Part shown: piece by piece, positions 17,084-26,405 of the stretch
Numbering within the stretch: the first letter of the stretch is position 1
How the letters are laid out: each line of letters starts with the position of its first letter
Assembly (NCBI GenBank): GCA_012270045.1
Contig: JAAXJC010000206.1
Span: 1 to 34,051 of the forward strand
DNA from: Luminiphilus sp.
GTDB lineage: Bacteria; Pseudomonadota; Gammaproteobacteria; Pseudomonadales; Halieaceae
Reading direction: 5' to 3'
Length of the DNA stretch: 34,051 bases
Made by a program: the position numbers and the translations under genes
The notes under the pieces: generated by a model
What the model was told of the DNA's origin: nothing
The model's database searches: none
The model's input: the letters and a program-made list of their open reading frames with translations, nothing else

Positions 17084-17632
17084 ATGGTGGATGGAAGCAA
17101 TTTAATCTGGGTAGATATGGAGATGACCGGTCTGATTCCCGAGCAGCATCGGGTCATCGAAATCGCCACCATTGTCACCGACAGCGAACTCAACGAGTTG
17201 GCCCAGGGTCCTGTCATCGCCATCCATCAAAGTGACGATGAACTGCAGGCCATGGATGAGTGGAACACCACCCACCACACCGGCTCCGGACTGGTCGACA
17301 GGGTTCGGTCCAGTGTCGTGGATGAACAGCGCGCTGCCCGGGAAACACTGGACTTCCTGGAGGAATGGCTGCCACCCGGCCAGTCCCCGATGTGCGGCAA
17401 TTCAATCTGTCAGGACCGGCGCTTCATGGCCAGGCACCTGCCTGAACTGGAGGTGTTCTTCCACTACCGTAACCTGGACGTCAGTACCCTGAAGATTCTC
17501 GCCGGCCGCTGGCGGCCGGATTTGCCGGGCTTACAGAAGCAGAACGTGCATCTGGCCCTGGACGATATTCGTGAATCCATAGCGGAACTGCGCTATTACC
17601 GGGAGCATTTTCTGCGCCTGTCCGCGGACTGA
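17084..17632 (+). CDS. orn: Oligoribonuclease
   Basis: 182 residues; ATG 17084 with a strong AAGGAGGAG just upstream. Orn is a DEDDh 3'-5' exoribonuclease that finishes RNA decay by cutting di- to penta-ribonucleotides, including pGpG from cyclic-di-GMP breakdown. The first acidic pair is in [10 protein letters not shown] (Asp11, Glu13), the family hallmark [19 protein letters not shown] lies in the middle (about 105-123), and the C-terminal His-x4-Asp lies in [17 protein letters not shown]. Its stop is only 1 nt from the stop of the convergent queG gene. Confidence 0.97.
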   Translation: MVDGSNLIWVDMEMTGLIPEQHRVIEIATIVTDSELNELAQGPVIAIHQSDDELQAMDEWNTTHHTGSGLVDRVRSSVVDEQRAARETLDFLEEWLPPGQSPMCGNSICQDRRFMARHLPELEVFFHYRNLDVSTLKILAGRWRPDLPGLQKQNVHLALDDIRESIAELRYYREHFLRLSAD

Positions 17633-17633
17633 C

Positions 17634-18716
17634 TCAGACCTCGCCCTGGTGCTGGGCCAGGGCCCAGGCCACGTGTTCTCGGACCAGTGGCGAACTGTCG
17701 TCAATGCGGGCGTTCAGTGCGGTAATGATGTCTGGGGACGTTCTGGCGTTGCCCAGGGCGATGGCGAGGTTTCGCAGCCAGCGTTCATATCCGATGCGCC
17801 GGATAGGCGAGCCCACGGTGCGGGACTCGAATTCCTCTCCGGTCCACGCGAACAACTCGACCAGTGCCGCGTTATCCAAGCCGTGTCGGGGTGCAAAATC
17901 AGCTTCGCCGCTGACCTGGGCAAACTTGTTCCAGGGACACACCAGTTGGCAGTCATCGCAGCCGTAGATGCGATTGCCCATCAGCGGCCTCAGCGACGGC
18001 TCGATACTGCCTGCATGTTCTATGGTCAGGTAGGAGATGCACTTGCGAGCGTCCAGGATATGGGGCGCAACAAAGGCATTGGTGGGACAGATATCGAGGC
18101 AGGCGGTGCAGCTGCCGCAGTGTTTTTCGACTTTCGGCGGGTCGGGCTCAAAGGGAATGTCAGTGTAAATCTCACCCAGGAAAAACCAGGAACCGGCGCG
18201 TTCGTTGATCAGCATCGTATTCTTTGCGATCCAGCCCAGGCCGGCCCGCTCGGCAATCGCCCGTTCCAGGACCGGGGCGCTGTCGACAAAGGCGCGGTAC
18301 TGTCCTGTCCCTAACCGGGTCTCAATACGCCGGGCCAGCCGGGCCAGTCGTTGCCGCATGAGTTTGTGGTAATCCCTGCCCAGGGCATACCTGGATAGGT
18401 AGGCGCGGGTCTCGTCCTCCAGCACCTCTTCGGCCTGGGTGCAATCGGGGAGGTAATCCATACGCAGGGACAGTACGGTGCAGGTGCCCGGTACCAGTTC
18501 GGCGGGTCGGCCGCGCTTGCTGCCATGACGCGCCATGTAATCCATGGAGCCGGCATACCCCTGATTGAGCCATTTCTCTAGGTAGGCCTCGTGTTCGCCA
18601 AGGTCAATCCCGGTGATGCCCAGTTGCTGGAAACCCAGTTCCCGTGCCCATCCTTCCAGCAGGGGTCGGATCTCCTGGGCAGTCAGGCTGGGTTCATGCG
18701 CGCCGGTGGTGGTCAT
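17634..18716 (-). CDS. queG: Epoxyqueuosine reductase
   Basis: 360 residues from ATG 18716 (MTTTGAHEPSLTAQEIRPLL). The frame stays open to 19181, but the extra 155 residues overlap tsaE on the other strand and do not resemble QueG. QueG is a cobalamin-dependent iron-sulfur enzyme that reduces epoxyqueuosine to queuosine at tRNA position 34. Evidence: the catalytic Asp in FVDSAPVLERAIAERAGLGW (Asp145), the first [4Fe-4S] set CGSCTACLDICP (Cys200, 203, 206, 210), the second set with YGCDDCQLVCPWNK (Cys253, 256, 260) and a Cys in DARKCISYL. A C-terminal HEAT-like segment (LVREHVAWALAQH) follows. In E. coli and Pseudomonas queG is followed by nnr and tsaE on one strand; here it faces away from tsaE and nnr is absent. 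Confidence 0.96.
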   Translation of the reverse strand: MTTTGAHEPSLTAQEIRPLLEGWARELGFQQLGITGIDLGEHEAYLEKWLNQGYAGSMDYMARHGSKRGRPAELVPGTCTVLSLRMDYLPDCTQAEEVLEDETRAYLSRYALGRDYHKLMRQRLARLARRIETRLGTGQYRAFVDSAPVLERAIAERAGLGWIAKNTMLINERAGSWFFLGEIYTDIPFEPDPPKVEKHCGSCTACLDICPTNAFVAPHILDARKCISYLTIEHAGSIEPSLRPLMGNRIYGCDDCQLVCPWNKFAQVSGEADFAPRHGLDNAALVELFAWTGEEFESRTVGSPIRRIGYERWLRNLAIALGNARTSPDIITALNARIDDSSPLVREHVAWALAQHQGEV

Positions 18717-18776
18717 GCCGTCATTCTGACAGACCGCCGGTTCCACGTCCCCCGGGCCCTTGGGTAACATGGGCGG

Positions 18777-19259
18777 ATGGACCTGCCCGTGCCAGCACAG
18801 ATCGACCTGCCCGACGAGGATGCAACCCTGGCCTGGGGGGGGAACTTGGCCGTGCAGGCTGAACTGCCCCTGCAGGTTCATCTTGTGGGTGAACTGGGTG
18901 CCGGCAAGACCACCCTCAGCCGGGGTATCCTCCGTGGCCTGGGCCATGACGGCAGCGTCAAGAGCCCGACTTACACCCTGGTGGAACCCTACACGGTGGG
19001 GAATCACCGGGTGTTTCATTTCGATCTGTACCGTTTGGGAGACCCCGGGGAGCTCGCTTATATCGGCATCGAGGACTACTTTGCGGAACCGGCCCTGGTG
19101 CTGGTGGAGTGGGCTGAGCGGGGCGGTGACTGGTTGCCAGCTCCCGATCTGCGCTGTCACCTCGCCGTAGTCGGTAACCAACGCCGCTTGGGTCTTGAGC
19201 CGGTTTCTGCGCGCGGGACGGATCTTGTTCAGCGTCTGCTGGCGGGGGCGCCAAATTGA
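18777..19259 (+). CDS. tsaE: tRNA threonylcarbamoyladenosine biosynthesis ATPase TsaE
   Basis: 160 residues. TsaE is the ATPase that, with TsaB and TsaD, drives the final transfer step making t6A37 in ANN-decoding tRNAs. The Walker A is GELGAGKTT (38-46), followed by SPTYTLVEPY (63-72) and FHFDLYRLGDPGEL with the acidic Walker B-like residues, then VLVEWAERGGDWLP, all standard TsaE signatures. It opens the long plus-strand block and lies about 96 nt upstream of the amidase gene. The 60-nt gap to the divergent queG must hold its promoter; I see no clear boxes. Confidence 0.95.
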   Translation: MDLPVPAQIDLPDEDATLAWGGNLAVQAELPLQVHLVGELGAGKTTLSRGILRGLGHDGSVKSPTYTLVEPYTVGNHRVFHFDLYRLGDPGELAYIGIEDYFAEPALVLVEWAERGGDWLPAPDLRCHLAVVGNQRRLGLEPVSARGTDLVQRLLAGAPN

Positions 19260-19355
19260 AGCCGGTCCGGTGCAGGGGCTTGCGGGTCGTCCTCGGGCAC
19301 CTCACCATAGCGGCAGCAACAAGTGGACTCTGAATTGGCGCCTGGTGAGGGAAAG

Positions 19356-20681
19356 TTGATAAACCGAATCGTCGCTGCCGGGCAAATTGTCGGTTTGGCG
19401 CTGGTGCTGGCACTGCCGGTGCAGGCTGCGGAGGTGCTGGATGTCCGGCTGTGGCGAGCGCCGGACCACACCCGGGTGGTTTTCGATCTGTCAGAACCGG
19501 TGTCCCACTCCCTCTTGGAGCTGGACAATCCCCGGCGTCTGGTGGTGGATATGCCCGATGTTCGGCTGCTGGAGGCCCTGACCGACCTACCGCTGGAGAA
19601 CACCCCCATTGACCGGGTTCGCTCGGGGGTTCGGGAGGGCGATGACCTGCGCATCGTGTTTGATCTGGCGGCGCAGATTCGTCCAAAAAGCTTTCCCCTG
19701 GCACCCAACGAGCGGACCGGTCATCGATTGGTGCTGGATCTCTTCGATGTTGGCTCTGAGGGGGAGGACAGCCAGGACGTCAAGAGCGTTGAGCAGTTGT
19801 CAGACCGCAGGGATATTGTGGTGGCCATCGACGCAGGACACGGGGGCGAGGATCCCGGTGCCCTGGGGCCGAAAAAACTGCAGGAGAAAAAGGTGGTGCT
19901 GGCCATCGCCCGCAAACTGCAGGCAAAGCTCAGGAATACGCCAGGTTTGAAGCCCGTCATGATCCGGGACGGCGATTATTATGTCAGTCTCAGGGGGCGC
20001 CGGGATCTGGCGAGGAAGCACCAGGCCGACCTGTTCGTCTCCATCCATGCGGATGCGTTCCGCCAGGCCTCGGCCAATGGCGCCTCTGTTTACGCCCTGT
20101 CGACCAAGGGTGCATCCTCTACCGCCGCCCAATACCTTGCCGACCGGGAGAATGCAGCGGATCTGGTAGGTGGCGTGCGACTGTCGGATAAGGACGATGT
20201 GCTGGCCGGTGTATTGGCAGACCTGTCGATGACCGCCACCCTGGATACCAGTTTGAGTCTGGGGGCGCGGGTGCTGGGTGAAATTGATGACATCGCCAAA
20301 CTGCACAAGCGCAAAGTGGAGCAGGCAGGGTTCGCAGTGCTCAAAAGTCCGGATATTCCCTCCATCCTCGTCGAGACAGGATTCATATCCAATCCGGGGG
20401 AGGCGGATCGCCTGAACACGTCGGCCTACCAGAACAAAATGGCCAGTGCCATCCACGATGGCATCGTGGTGTGGTTCAAATCCCATCCCCCGGCAGGCAC
20501 CCTGCTGGCTTGGCAGCGGGCCCAGCAGGGCGGCGCCCAACAGTACGTCATAGCCCGGGGCGATACCCTCTCCGAAATTGCCGAGCGCTATCGGGTCAGC
20601 GTTAAGTCGCTCAAGGAAACCAATGGCATCAGCGGCTCGACCATACGGATTGGTCAGGTGCTGACGATACCGGAGGCCTGA
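19356..20681 (+). CDS. amiC: N-acetylmuramoyl-L-alanine amidase with AMIN and LysM domains
   Basis: About 441 residues from TTG 19356, chosen because GAGG lies 5 nt upstream and the product then begins directly with a signal peptide ([20 protein letters not shown], cleavage near VQAAE). An in-frame GTG at 19323 has no ribosome binding site. It cuts the amide bond between MurNAc and the stem peptide during daughter-cell separation. The order is an AMIN domain (about 25-120, [20 protein letters not shown]), the Amidase_3 zinc domain (about 150-370) with [11 protein letters not shown] (His162, Glu165), SIHADAF and [10 protein letters not shown], and a C-terminal LysM (about 395-440, [20 protein letters not shown]). 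AmiB/AmiC naming is uncertain; the LysM and position next to mutL suggest the AmiB-type locus. Its stop overlaps the mutL start (TGATG). Confidence 0.93.
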   Translation: MINRIVAAGQIVGLALVLALPVQAAEVLDVRLWRAPDHTRVVFDLSEPVSHSLLELDNPRRLVVDMPDVRLLEALTDLPLENTPIDRVRSGVREGDDLRIVFDLAAQIRPKSFPLAPNERTGHRLVLDLFDVGSEGEDSQDVKSVEQLSDRRDIVVAIDAGHGGEDPGALGPKKLQEKKVVLAIARKLQAKLRNTPGLKPVMIRDGDYYVSLRGRRDLARKHQADLFVSIHADAFRQASANGASVYALSTKGASSTAAQYLADRENAADLVGGVRLSDKDDVLAGVLADLSMTATLDTSLSLGARVLGEIDDIAKLHKRKVEQAGFAVLKSPDIPSILVETGFISNPGEADRLNTSAYQNKMASAIHDGIVVWFKSHPPAGTLLAWQRAQQGGAQQYVIARGDTLSEIAERYRVSVKSLKETNGISGSTIRIGQVLTIPEA

Positions 20682-22525
20682 TGGCGAGCCGTACAATCCA
20701 GCGCCTGGCGACCCGCTTGGCGAATCAGATAGCCGCGGGAGAGGTGGTAGAGCGGCCGGCATCGGTGATCAAGGAGGCGTTGGAGAATAGCCTCGATGCC
20801 GGGGCCACCCGGATCGAGGTCGACCTCGAAGGCGGTGGCGTCCAGTTGATGCGGGTGCGGGATGACGGTACCGGTATAGCCGAGCAGGATCTGCCGTTGG
20901 CGCTGGCGCGCCACGCCACATCGAAAATATCGTCCATCGACGACCTGGAGGCGGTCGGTACACTGGGTTTTCGGGGCGAAGCACTGGCCTCGATTGCCTC
21001 GGTATCCAGACTGTCCCTGACCAGTAATGCCGACGGGACCGGCAGCAGCGGTACAACGGCCACCACCGAAGGCCGTGATATGACGGTGACCCTCGCACCC
21101 GCACCCCATCCCCGGGGAACGACCCTGGAAATCCGTGATCTGTTCTACAACACGCCGGCCCGTCGCAAATTCCTGCGTACGGAGAAGACCGAGCTGGGTC
21201 ATATCGAAGAGGTGTTCAAGCGACAGGCCCTCGCCCGCACCGAGGTCGCTTTCTCCCTGCGGCACAACGGCCGTGTGCTGCACAACCTGGCACCGGCCAC
21301 CGATGCGGTGTCACGGGAACGGCGGGTCGCCCAGGTGTGCGGAACCGCGTTTATGGAGCAAGCGGTAGCCCTGTCCAGGGAGAGCGGCCCCATCGCCCTG
21401 CACGGCTGGGTGGGTTTGCCCACCTTTTCCAGAAGCCAGGCGGATCTCCAGTACTTTTTTGTCAACGGCCGGGTCATCAGGGACAAGCTGGTCACCCACG
21501 CCATCAAACAGGCCTATCGTGACGTCCTGTTCCACGGACGGCACCCCGCTTATGTGTTGTTCCTCGAGGTCGACCCCCGGGTGGTGGACGTCAATGTCCA
21601 TCCCACCAAGCATGAGGTTCGGTTCCGGGAGGGGCGGGAGGTGCACAGCTTTATCTTCAGTACCCTGAATCGCTGCCTGGCTGACCTCAGACCCGGCGAT
21701 GGCCCTGCGACGGCAGACCCTGCCGGTGCCGAGGCGGCGGCGACCGGCTGGGCGGCCGCTCCCGGGCAGGGCGGCATACCACTGGGTGTGCCCCCCGCCG
21801 GGGGGGCCGGGTATGGACCACCCATGAATCAGGCGAACCTGGGCGCACTGGCCCGGTTGTACGGGGCGTCTACATCGCACGTGGCGGATCGCGGTAGCGC
21901 GGGGGCAGCACCGGCTGTGGAACCAGAGCCGGAGGCGGAAATCCCACCCCTGGGATTTGCCCTGGCGCAGCTCCAGGGGGTGTATATCCTCTCGGAAAAT
22001 GCCCAGGGCCTGGTATTGGTCGACATGCACGCCGCCCACGAGCGCATTACCTATGAGCGACTCAAGGGACTGCGCAGCGATACCGGAATAAAGACCCAGC
22101 CTCTGCTGGTGCCCCAGACCGTCGCGGTATCTGCCCGGGAGGTAGCTGTCGCTGTGGACATGGCGGACAACCTCAGGGCCCTGGGCCTGTTGGTGGAGCC
22201 GGCCGGCGAGGAGCAACTGGTGGTGCGTGAATTACCGATCGCCCTTATTGATACCCCGGTAGAGGCCCTGGTGCGCGGCGTGCTAGCCGATATGCAGGCC
22301 TATGGCAGCTCGGATCGGGTGCGGGCCCATGAGGACGAGCTGCTGTCCACCATGGCCTGTCATGGCTCGGTTCGCGCCAATCGCCGGCTGACCTTGCCCG
22401 AGATGAACGCCCTGCTGCGGGATATGGAAATTACCGAGCGTTCGGGACAGTGCAATCATGGCAGGCCCACCTGGGTGCAACTGGGCATGTCCGATCTTGA
22501 CCGTTTATTCCTGAGGGGTCGGTGA
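20681..22525 (+). CDS. mutL: DNA mismatch repair protein MutL (endonuclease-type)
   Basis: 614 residues; the ATG overlaps the amidase stop by one base, so translation is probably coupled. The N-terminal GHKL ATPase carries Glu35-Asn36 in [17 protein letters not shown] (61-66) and [14 protein letters not shown] (94-107). A Pro/Gly/Ala-rich linker covers about 340-420. The C-terminal dimerisation domain has [12 protein letters not shown] (448-459), matching the metal-binding endonuclease motif D-Q-H-A-x2-E-x4-E except for Met at the second position, and [10 protein letters not shown] (Cys591, His593) like the second metal motif. MutL links MutS mismatch recognition to strand cutting. These motifs suggest intrinsic nicking activity, as in bacteria without MutH. 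Confidence 0.97.
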   Translation: MASRTIQRLATRLANQIAAGEVVERPASVIKEALENSLDAGATRIEVDLEGGGVQLMRVRDDGTGIAEQDLPLALARHATSKISSIDDLEAVGTLGFRGEALASIASVSRLSLTSNADGTGSSGTTATTEGRDMTVTLAPAPHPRGTTLEIRDLFYNTPARRKFLRTEKTELGHIEEVFKRQALARTEVAFSLRHNGRVLHNLAPATDAVSRERRVAQVCGTAFMEQAVALSRESGPIALHGWVGLPTFSRSQADLQYFFVNGRVIRDKLVTHAIKQAYRDVLFHGRHPAYVLFLEVDPRVVDVNVHPTKHEVRFREGREVHSFIFSTLNRCLADLRPGDGPATADPAGAEAAATGWAAAPGQGGIPLGVPPAGGAGYGPPMNQANLGALARLYGASTSHVADRGSAGAAPAVEPEPEAEIPPLGFALAQLQGVYILSENAQGLVLVDMHAAHERITYERLKGLRSDTGIKTQPLLVPQTVAVSAREVAVAVDMADNLRALGLLVEPAGEEQLVVRELPIALIDTPVEALVRGVLADMQAYGSSDRVRAHEDELLSTMACHGSVRANRRLTLPEMNALLRDMEITERSGQCNHGRPTWVQLGMSDLDRLFLRGR

Positions 22526-23536
22526 TTGGCGGCGCCGGCCCTGCTTTGCATCATGGGTCCGACGGCGGCCGGGAAGACCGATCTCGCCATCGCCCTGGCC
22601 CAGCGGCTGGACGGCGAGCTGGTGTCAGTGGATTCGGCCCTGGTCTACCGGGGCCTCGATATAGGCGCAGCCCGACCTGAATACCCCCACCATCTGGTGG
22701 CGATACGGGAGCCCAATGAGCCCTACAGCGCCGCCCAGTTTGCTGAGGATGCCCGGCAAACGGTCGCTGTCATTCGCGAACGGCAACGGACACCCATACT
22801 GGTGGGTGGCAGTCAGCTGTATTTCAAAGCCTTCCTGGATGGCCTGGCGGACATTCCGGCCTCCGACCCTGACATTCGCAGGGAGATCGAGCAGCGGGCC
22901 GGACAACTTGGTTGGCCGGCCCTGCACCGGCAACTGCAGGCGGTGGATCCGGTGCTGGCCGCCCGACTACACCCCAATCACAGCCAACGTATTGGGCGCG
23001 GACTGGAGGTGTGGCAGATGACCGGCAAGCCGCTCAGTCAGTGGCAGGCAGAGGGCAATAGCGCCCAGGCCAAAGAACGCGCCCTGGCCCTGGTGGTTTG
23101 TCCAGCGGATCGGGGGGTGCTGCACCGGCGCATCGCCCGTCGCTTTGAGTTGATGCTGGAGCAGGGTTTTGTTGACGAGGTTCAGCGCCTGCGGCAGCGG
23201 GGTGACCTGACCACTGACCTGCCGGCGGTCCGGGCGGTGGGTTACCGGCAGTTGTGGTCGTTCCTGGAGGGCGATCTGTCCTTTGCCGAAGCCCGGGATG
23301 CCGCCATCGCGGCGACCCGTCAGTTGGCCAAAAGGCAGCTCACGTGGTTGCGCAGTTGGCCAGCCGACGGCTGGTTGCTAACCGGCGAAGCGGGAGGATT
23401 GGTTGCGACCCAGGGCGACCTGTTGGGCGATCTTGAGCCATTACGGGGTCATCCCTGTCGCCGTGGCGAGGAGGGCGGACAGTTATCAGATGATGGCGTT
23501 TTACTGGATGCCATAGCGGCCTGCCTGGGGAACTAA
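22526..23536 (+). CDS. miaA: tRNA dimethylallyltransferase
   Basis: 336 residues, starting at TTG 22526 immediately after the mutL TGA, with GAGGGG about 8 nt upstream inside mutL. MiaA adds a dimethylallyl group to A37 of tRNAs reading UNN codons. Evidence: P-loop IMGPTAAGKTDLAI (9-22), DSALVYRGLDIGAARP (35-50), GGSQLYFKAFLDGLADIP (93-110), RAVGYRQLWSFLEG and RQLAKRQLTWLRSW near the C-terminus. The protein is about 20 residues longer than E. coli MiaA because of a Gly/Leu-rich tail after the normal end, not obviously conserved. Upstream of hfq in the classical order. Confidence 0.96.
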   Translation: MAAPALLCIMGPTAAGKTDLAIALAQRLDGELVSVDSALVYRGLDIGAARPEYPHHLVAIREPNEPYSAAQFAEDARQTVAVIRERQRTPILVGGSQLYFKAFLDGLADIPASDPDIRREIEQRAGQLGWPALHRQLQAVDPVLAARLHPNHSQRIGRGLEVWQMTGKPLSQWQAEGNSAQAKERALALVVCPADRGVLHRRIARRFELMLEQGFVDEVQRLRQRGDLTTDLPAVRAVGYRQLWSFLEGDLSFAEARDAAIAATRQLAKRQLTWLRSWPADGWLLTGEAGGLVATQGDLLGDLEPLRGHPCRRGEEGGQLSDDGVLLDAIAACLGN

Positions 23537-23561
23537 CTCGCAATCTGCATGGCCTAAGCGC

Positions 23562-23567
23562 TATACT
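23562..23567 (+). promoter_or_regulatory. Candidate -10 box for hfq
   Basis: TATACT lies in the 107-nt miaA-hfq gap, 76 nt before the hfq ATG. The -35 region is poor. Independent hfq promoters in or near miaA are well known in enteric bacteria. Confidence 0.35.
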
Positions 23568-23574
23568 TTGCCTC

Positions 23575-23625
23575 CGCGCCCAGACGCGTCTTTTTTGGGG
23601 TCGCCGATTTGCGACGCCGTTTTTT
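23575..23625 (+). promoter_or_regulatory. hfq leader: two hairpin plus U6 modules
   Basis: Two small stems each followed by six T residues lie between the -10 candidate and the hfq start: CGCG-CCCAGA-CGCG-TC-T6 (23575-23596, overlapping the perfect palindrome AGACGCGTCT at 23582-23591) and GTCGC-CGATTT-GCGAC-GCCG-T6 (23600-23625). They could act as weak terminators of miaA transcripts, attenuators, or Hfq-binding U-rich sites for autoregulation. The stems are short. Confidence 0.4.
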
Positions 23626-23643
23626 CGTGATTAAGGAGTTCCC

Positions 23644-23895
23644 ATGTCAAAAGGGCATACGCTACAAGACCCTTACCTCAATGCGTTGCGTAAGGAACGC
23701 GTTCCCGTGTCCATTTACCTCGTCAACGGTATCAAGCTTCAGGGCCAGATTGAGTCTTTTGACCAGTTTGTCGTGCTCCTGAAAAATACGGTTTCCCAGA
23801 TGGTGTACAAACACGCCATTTCCACCGTTGTGCCCGCGCGCAACGTTCGGATTCCGTTGGCTGGCCCCGAGGAGGACGACGCCGATAACGGCTAA
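23644..23895 (+). CDS. hfq: RNA chaperone Hfq
   Basis: 83 residues; ATG 23644 with AAGGAG 5 nt upstream. Hfq forms a hexameric Sm-like ring that pairs small RNAs with mRNAs. The proximal-face residues are all present: Gln8 in [10 protein letters not shown], Phe42 in [11 protein letters not shown], and Tyr55-Lys56-His57 in [11 protein letters not shown]. The distal face ([11 protein letters not shown]) is also typical. The C-terminal tail is short and acidic ([10 protein letters not shown]), shorter than the E. coli tail (102 residues) and like that of Pseudomonas (82). The end of the coding sequence carries GAGGAGG, which may serve as the ribosome binding site of hflX. Confidence 0.98.
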   Translation: MSKGHTLQDPYLNALRKERVPVSIYLVNGIKLQGQIESFDQFVVLLKNTVSQMVYKHAISTVVPARNVRIPLAGPEEDDADNG

Positions 23896-25165
23896 ATCCT
23901 CAGACGCCCAGCTGTTTGATCGTCACGCGGGCGGCGAAAATGTAGTTCTGGTACAGCTTGCCATTGACGATGGTGGCGAAGCACTCGATCTCCGTGAGTT
24001 TGAGGACCTGGTGGTGTCTGCGGGTGGCCGCCCGGTCGCACTGGTGACGGGCCACCGGCGTGCGCCTGCGGCACGGTTTTTCGTCGGTTCGGGCAAGCTG
24101 GAGGAAATCAGGGCGGTCAAGGAAGCCGAGGGGGCGGATTTGGTGGTTTTCAATCATCCACTGTCTCCCAGCCAGGAGCGCAATCTCGAAGCGGCCCTGG
24201 AGTGCCGTGTCATCGCCAGGACCGGTCTGATACTGGATATTTTTGCCCAGCGTGCCCGCACCCATGAGGGCAAGCTGCAGGTGGAACTGGCCCAGCTCCA
24301 GCACATGAGCACCCGCCTGGTTCGGGGCTGGACCCACCTGGAGCGTCAGAAGGGGGGTATTGGCCTGCGTGGGCCTGGCGAAACCCAGTTGGAGACTGAC
24401 CGCCGGCTGCTGCGGGTGCGTATTCGTGCCATAGAGGCGAGATTGGACAAGGTGAAGGCCCAGCGCGCCCAGAGTCGCCGCGCCCGCCAGCGGGCAGAGC
24501 TACCCCTGGTTTCCATTGTCGGCTACACCAACGCCGGCAAGTCGACCCTGTTCAACCGTTATGCGGCGGCTGACGTCTATGCCGCTGACCAGCTGTTCGC
24601 GACCCTGGACCCGACCTTGCGACGTGTTGAAATTCCGCACCTGGGTGAGGTCGTGCTGGCGGACACGGTGGGCTTTATTTCTGATCTGCCCCATACGCTG
24701 ATCGATGCCTTCAAGGCCACCCTGGAAGAGACTCTCAACGCTGACCTGTTGCTGCATGTGGTGGACGTAGCGGCGGAGCAACGCGACTATTGGATGACCG
24801 AGGTTGAACTGGTGCTGTCTGAAATCGGGGCCGGGGAACTGCCGGTGCTGCTGGTCTACAACAAGGTGGATTTACTGGAACAGGCGCCGCGCATTATCCG
24901 CAACGACGAAGGCACCCCAATCGCCGTTTATCTCTCAGCCCAGAACGGCGAAGGTCTGCCCCTGCTTGAGGACGCATTGCGGGAGCGACTGCAGGATGAT
25001 GTGTTCGAGGGCAGTGTGGAAATTACACCCCAACAGGGCAAGCTGCGGGCAGCACTTTTTGATCTGGGAGCGGTGCTGGAGGAATCTTTCACCCCCGCGG
25101 GCAACAGCGTCCTCAGCGTGCGCCTGCCGAAAAAACAGTGGCAGCGGTTGCAACATGGTCAATAA
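23885..25165 (+). CDS. hflX: GTPase HflX (start codon unusual)
   Basis: About 426 residues if begun at 23885. HflX is a ribosome-splitting GTPase that rescues stalled 70S/50S particles. Order: N-terminal HflX domain ([20 protein letters not shown] onward) with [19 protein letters not shown] and the substrate-independent [18 protein letters not shown], a coiled-coil linker, then the G domain with [12 protein letters not shown] (about 213-224), [20 protein letters not shown] and NKVD. No ATG, GTG or TTG lies where family members begin. A GAGGAGG (23869-23875) sits 9 nt before ATA 23885, so I mark ATA as a tentative start; TTG 23828 is in frame but has no ribosome binding site and lies 68 nt inside hfq. 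The body of the gene is certain, the start is not. Confidence 0.93.
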   Translation: MTAKSSDAQLFDRHAGGENVVLVQLAIDDGGEALDLREFEDLVVSAGGRPVALVTGHRRAPAARFFVGSGKLEEIRAVKEAEGADLVVFNHPLSPSQERNLEAALECRVIARTGLILDIFAQRARTHEGKLQVELAQLQHMSTRLVRGWTHLERQKGGIGLRGPGETQLETDRRLLRVRIRAIEARLDKVKAQRAQSRRARQRAELPLVSIVGYTNAGKSTLFNRYAAADVYAADQLFATLDPTLRRVEIPHLGEVVLADTVGFISDLPHTLIDAFKATLEETLNADLLLHVVDVAAEQRDYWMTEVELVLSEIGAGELPVLLVYNKVDLLEQAPRIIRNDEGTPIAVYLSAQNGEGLPLLEDALRERLQDDVFEGSVEITPQQGKLRAALFDLGAVLEESFTPAGNSVLSVRLPKKQWQRLQHGQ

Positions 25166-25235
25166 GACCCCATGTCGTTAGGTGACCAACGTCAATTTTG
25201 TTAGACTCCTCCCGTTAACAACCAAGGAATTACCC

Positions 25236-26405
25236 ATGTCATGGAATGAGCCCGGGGGCGGCAACAACCGACCCCGCGATCCGTGGGGCGGCAATGATCA
25301 GGGGCCGCCCGATCTCGATGAAGCCCTGAAGAAGCTGCAACAGCGACTTTCCGGCTTGTTCGGTGGCCGCGGTGGCGGTGGTTCCGGTGGCGGCAATGCC
25401 AGCGGTCGCATGTCCGGTGCCCTGTTGGGCGTCATTGCGGCGGGCGCCATTACCGTCTGGGCGCTGATGGGCTTCTATCAGCTGGACGAGCAGGAGCGCG
25501 CCATTGTGTTGCGGTTCGGGGAATACGCCGGCACAAACCAGCCGGGACTGCAGTGGAATCCGCCCCTCATCGATGAGGTCATCGTGGTCAACACCACCAA
25601 GATTCGTGCGGCCCAGGTGCGGGAGGTCATGCTCACCCAGGACGAAAACATTGTTGAAGTGACCATGTCCCTGCAGTACCTGATCGATAACCCGGAAAAT
25701 TTTGTGCTCAAGGTTCGTGATCCCGAAGTGTCGCTGCAGCACGCGGCACAAAGTGCGCTGCGTCACGTGGTGGGCGACAGCACCATGGATCTGGTGCTCA
25801 CCGAGGGCCGGGCCGCCATTGCCGCAGATGTCCGCGAGCGCTTGCAGACCTACCTCGATAACTACACGACCGGCATACGCATCAGCAAAATCAATATCGA
25901 CGAAGGCAAGCCGCCGGCGCAGGTGCAGGGCGCGTTTGACGACGTCATCAAGGCGCGGGAGGACGAGGAACGTGTCAAAAACGAGGCCCAGTCCTACGCG
26001 AACGGCATTGTTCCCGAAGCACGGGGTCGCGCCCAGCGTGTGCTTGAGGAGGCGAACGCCTATCAGCAGCAGGTGATGGCCCAGGCTGAAGGTGAGGCCT
26101 CGCGCTTTTCGCAACTGCTGGAGGAATACCGCAAGGCACCCCAGGTGACCCGGGATCGTCTCTACCTCGACGCCATGCAGACGGTGATGTCCAACACCAA
26201 CAAGGTGCTGGTGGACGTCGATGGCGGCAATAACGTTATGTATTTGCCCCTGGACAAACTGGCGCGCCCCTCGGGCGGCCGTACGGCGGCCGGCAGTTCA
26301 CGTAGCGGGCTCAGTGAGCGGGACCTTCGCGATATCACCGAGCGGCTGAAACAGGAGCTGCGTCGGGATATAGACGTCAATGACACCCGAAGGAGTAGCC
26401 GCTGA
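25236..26405 (+). CDS. hflK: FtsH protease activity modulator HflK
   Basis: 389 residues from ATG 25236 (MSWNEPGGGNNRPRDPWGGN), preceded by AAGGAA. HflK and HflC form the membrane complex that cages FtsH and tunes degradation of membrane proteins and regulators. The N-terminus is cytoplasmic and Gly-rich (to residue about 58), a single transmembrane helix covers about 60-80 (GALLGVIAAGAITVWALMGF), and the SPFH/Band 7 domain follows, then an Ala/Glu/Gln-rich helix (VLEEANAYQQQVMAQAEGEA). The C-terminus is charged and probably disordered. The TGA overlaps the hflC ATG (TGATG). Confidence 0.96.
   Translation: MSWNEPGGGNNRPRDPWGGNDQGPPDLDEALKKLQQRLSGLFGGRGGGGSGGGNASGRMSGALLGVIAAGAITVWALMGFYQLDEQERAIVLRFGEYAGTNQPGLQWNPPLIDEVIVVNTTKIRAAQVREVMLTQDENIVEVTMSLQYLIDNPENFVLKVRDPEVSLQHAAQSALRHVVGDSTMDLVLTEGRAAIAADVRERLQTYLDNYTTGIRISKINIDEGKPPAQVQGAFDDVIKAREDEERVKNEAQSYANGIVPEARGRAQRVLEEANAYQQQVMAQAEGEASRFSQLLEEYRKAPQVTRDRLYLDAMQTVMSNTNKVLVDVDGGNNVMYLPLDKLARPSGGRTAAGSSRSGLSERDLRDITERLKQELRRDIDVNDTRRSSR

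Noticed and set aside
17634-19181. N-terminal extension of QueG to 19181
   Set aside because: The extra 155 residues are antisense to tsaE and unlike QueG; ATG 18716 gives normal length.
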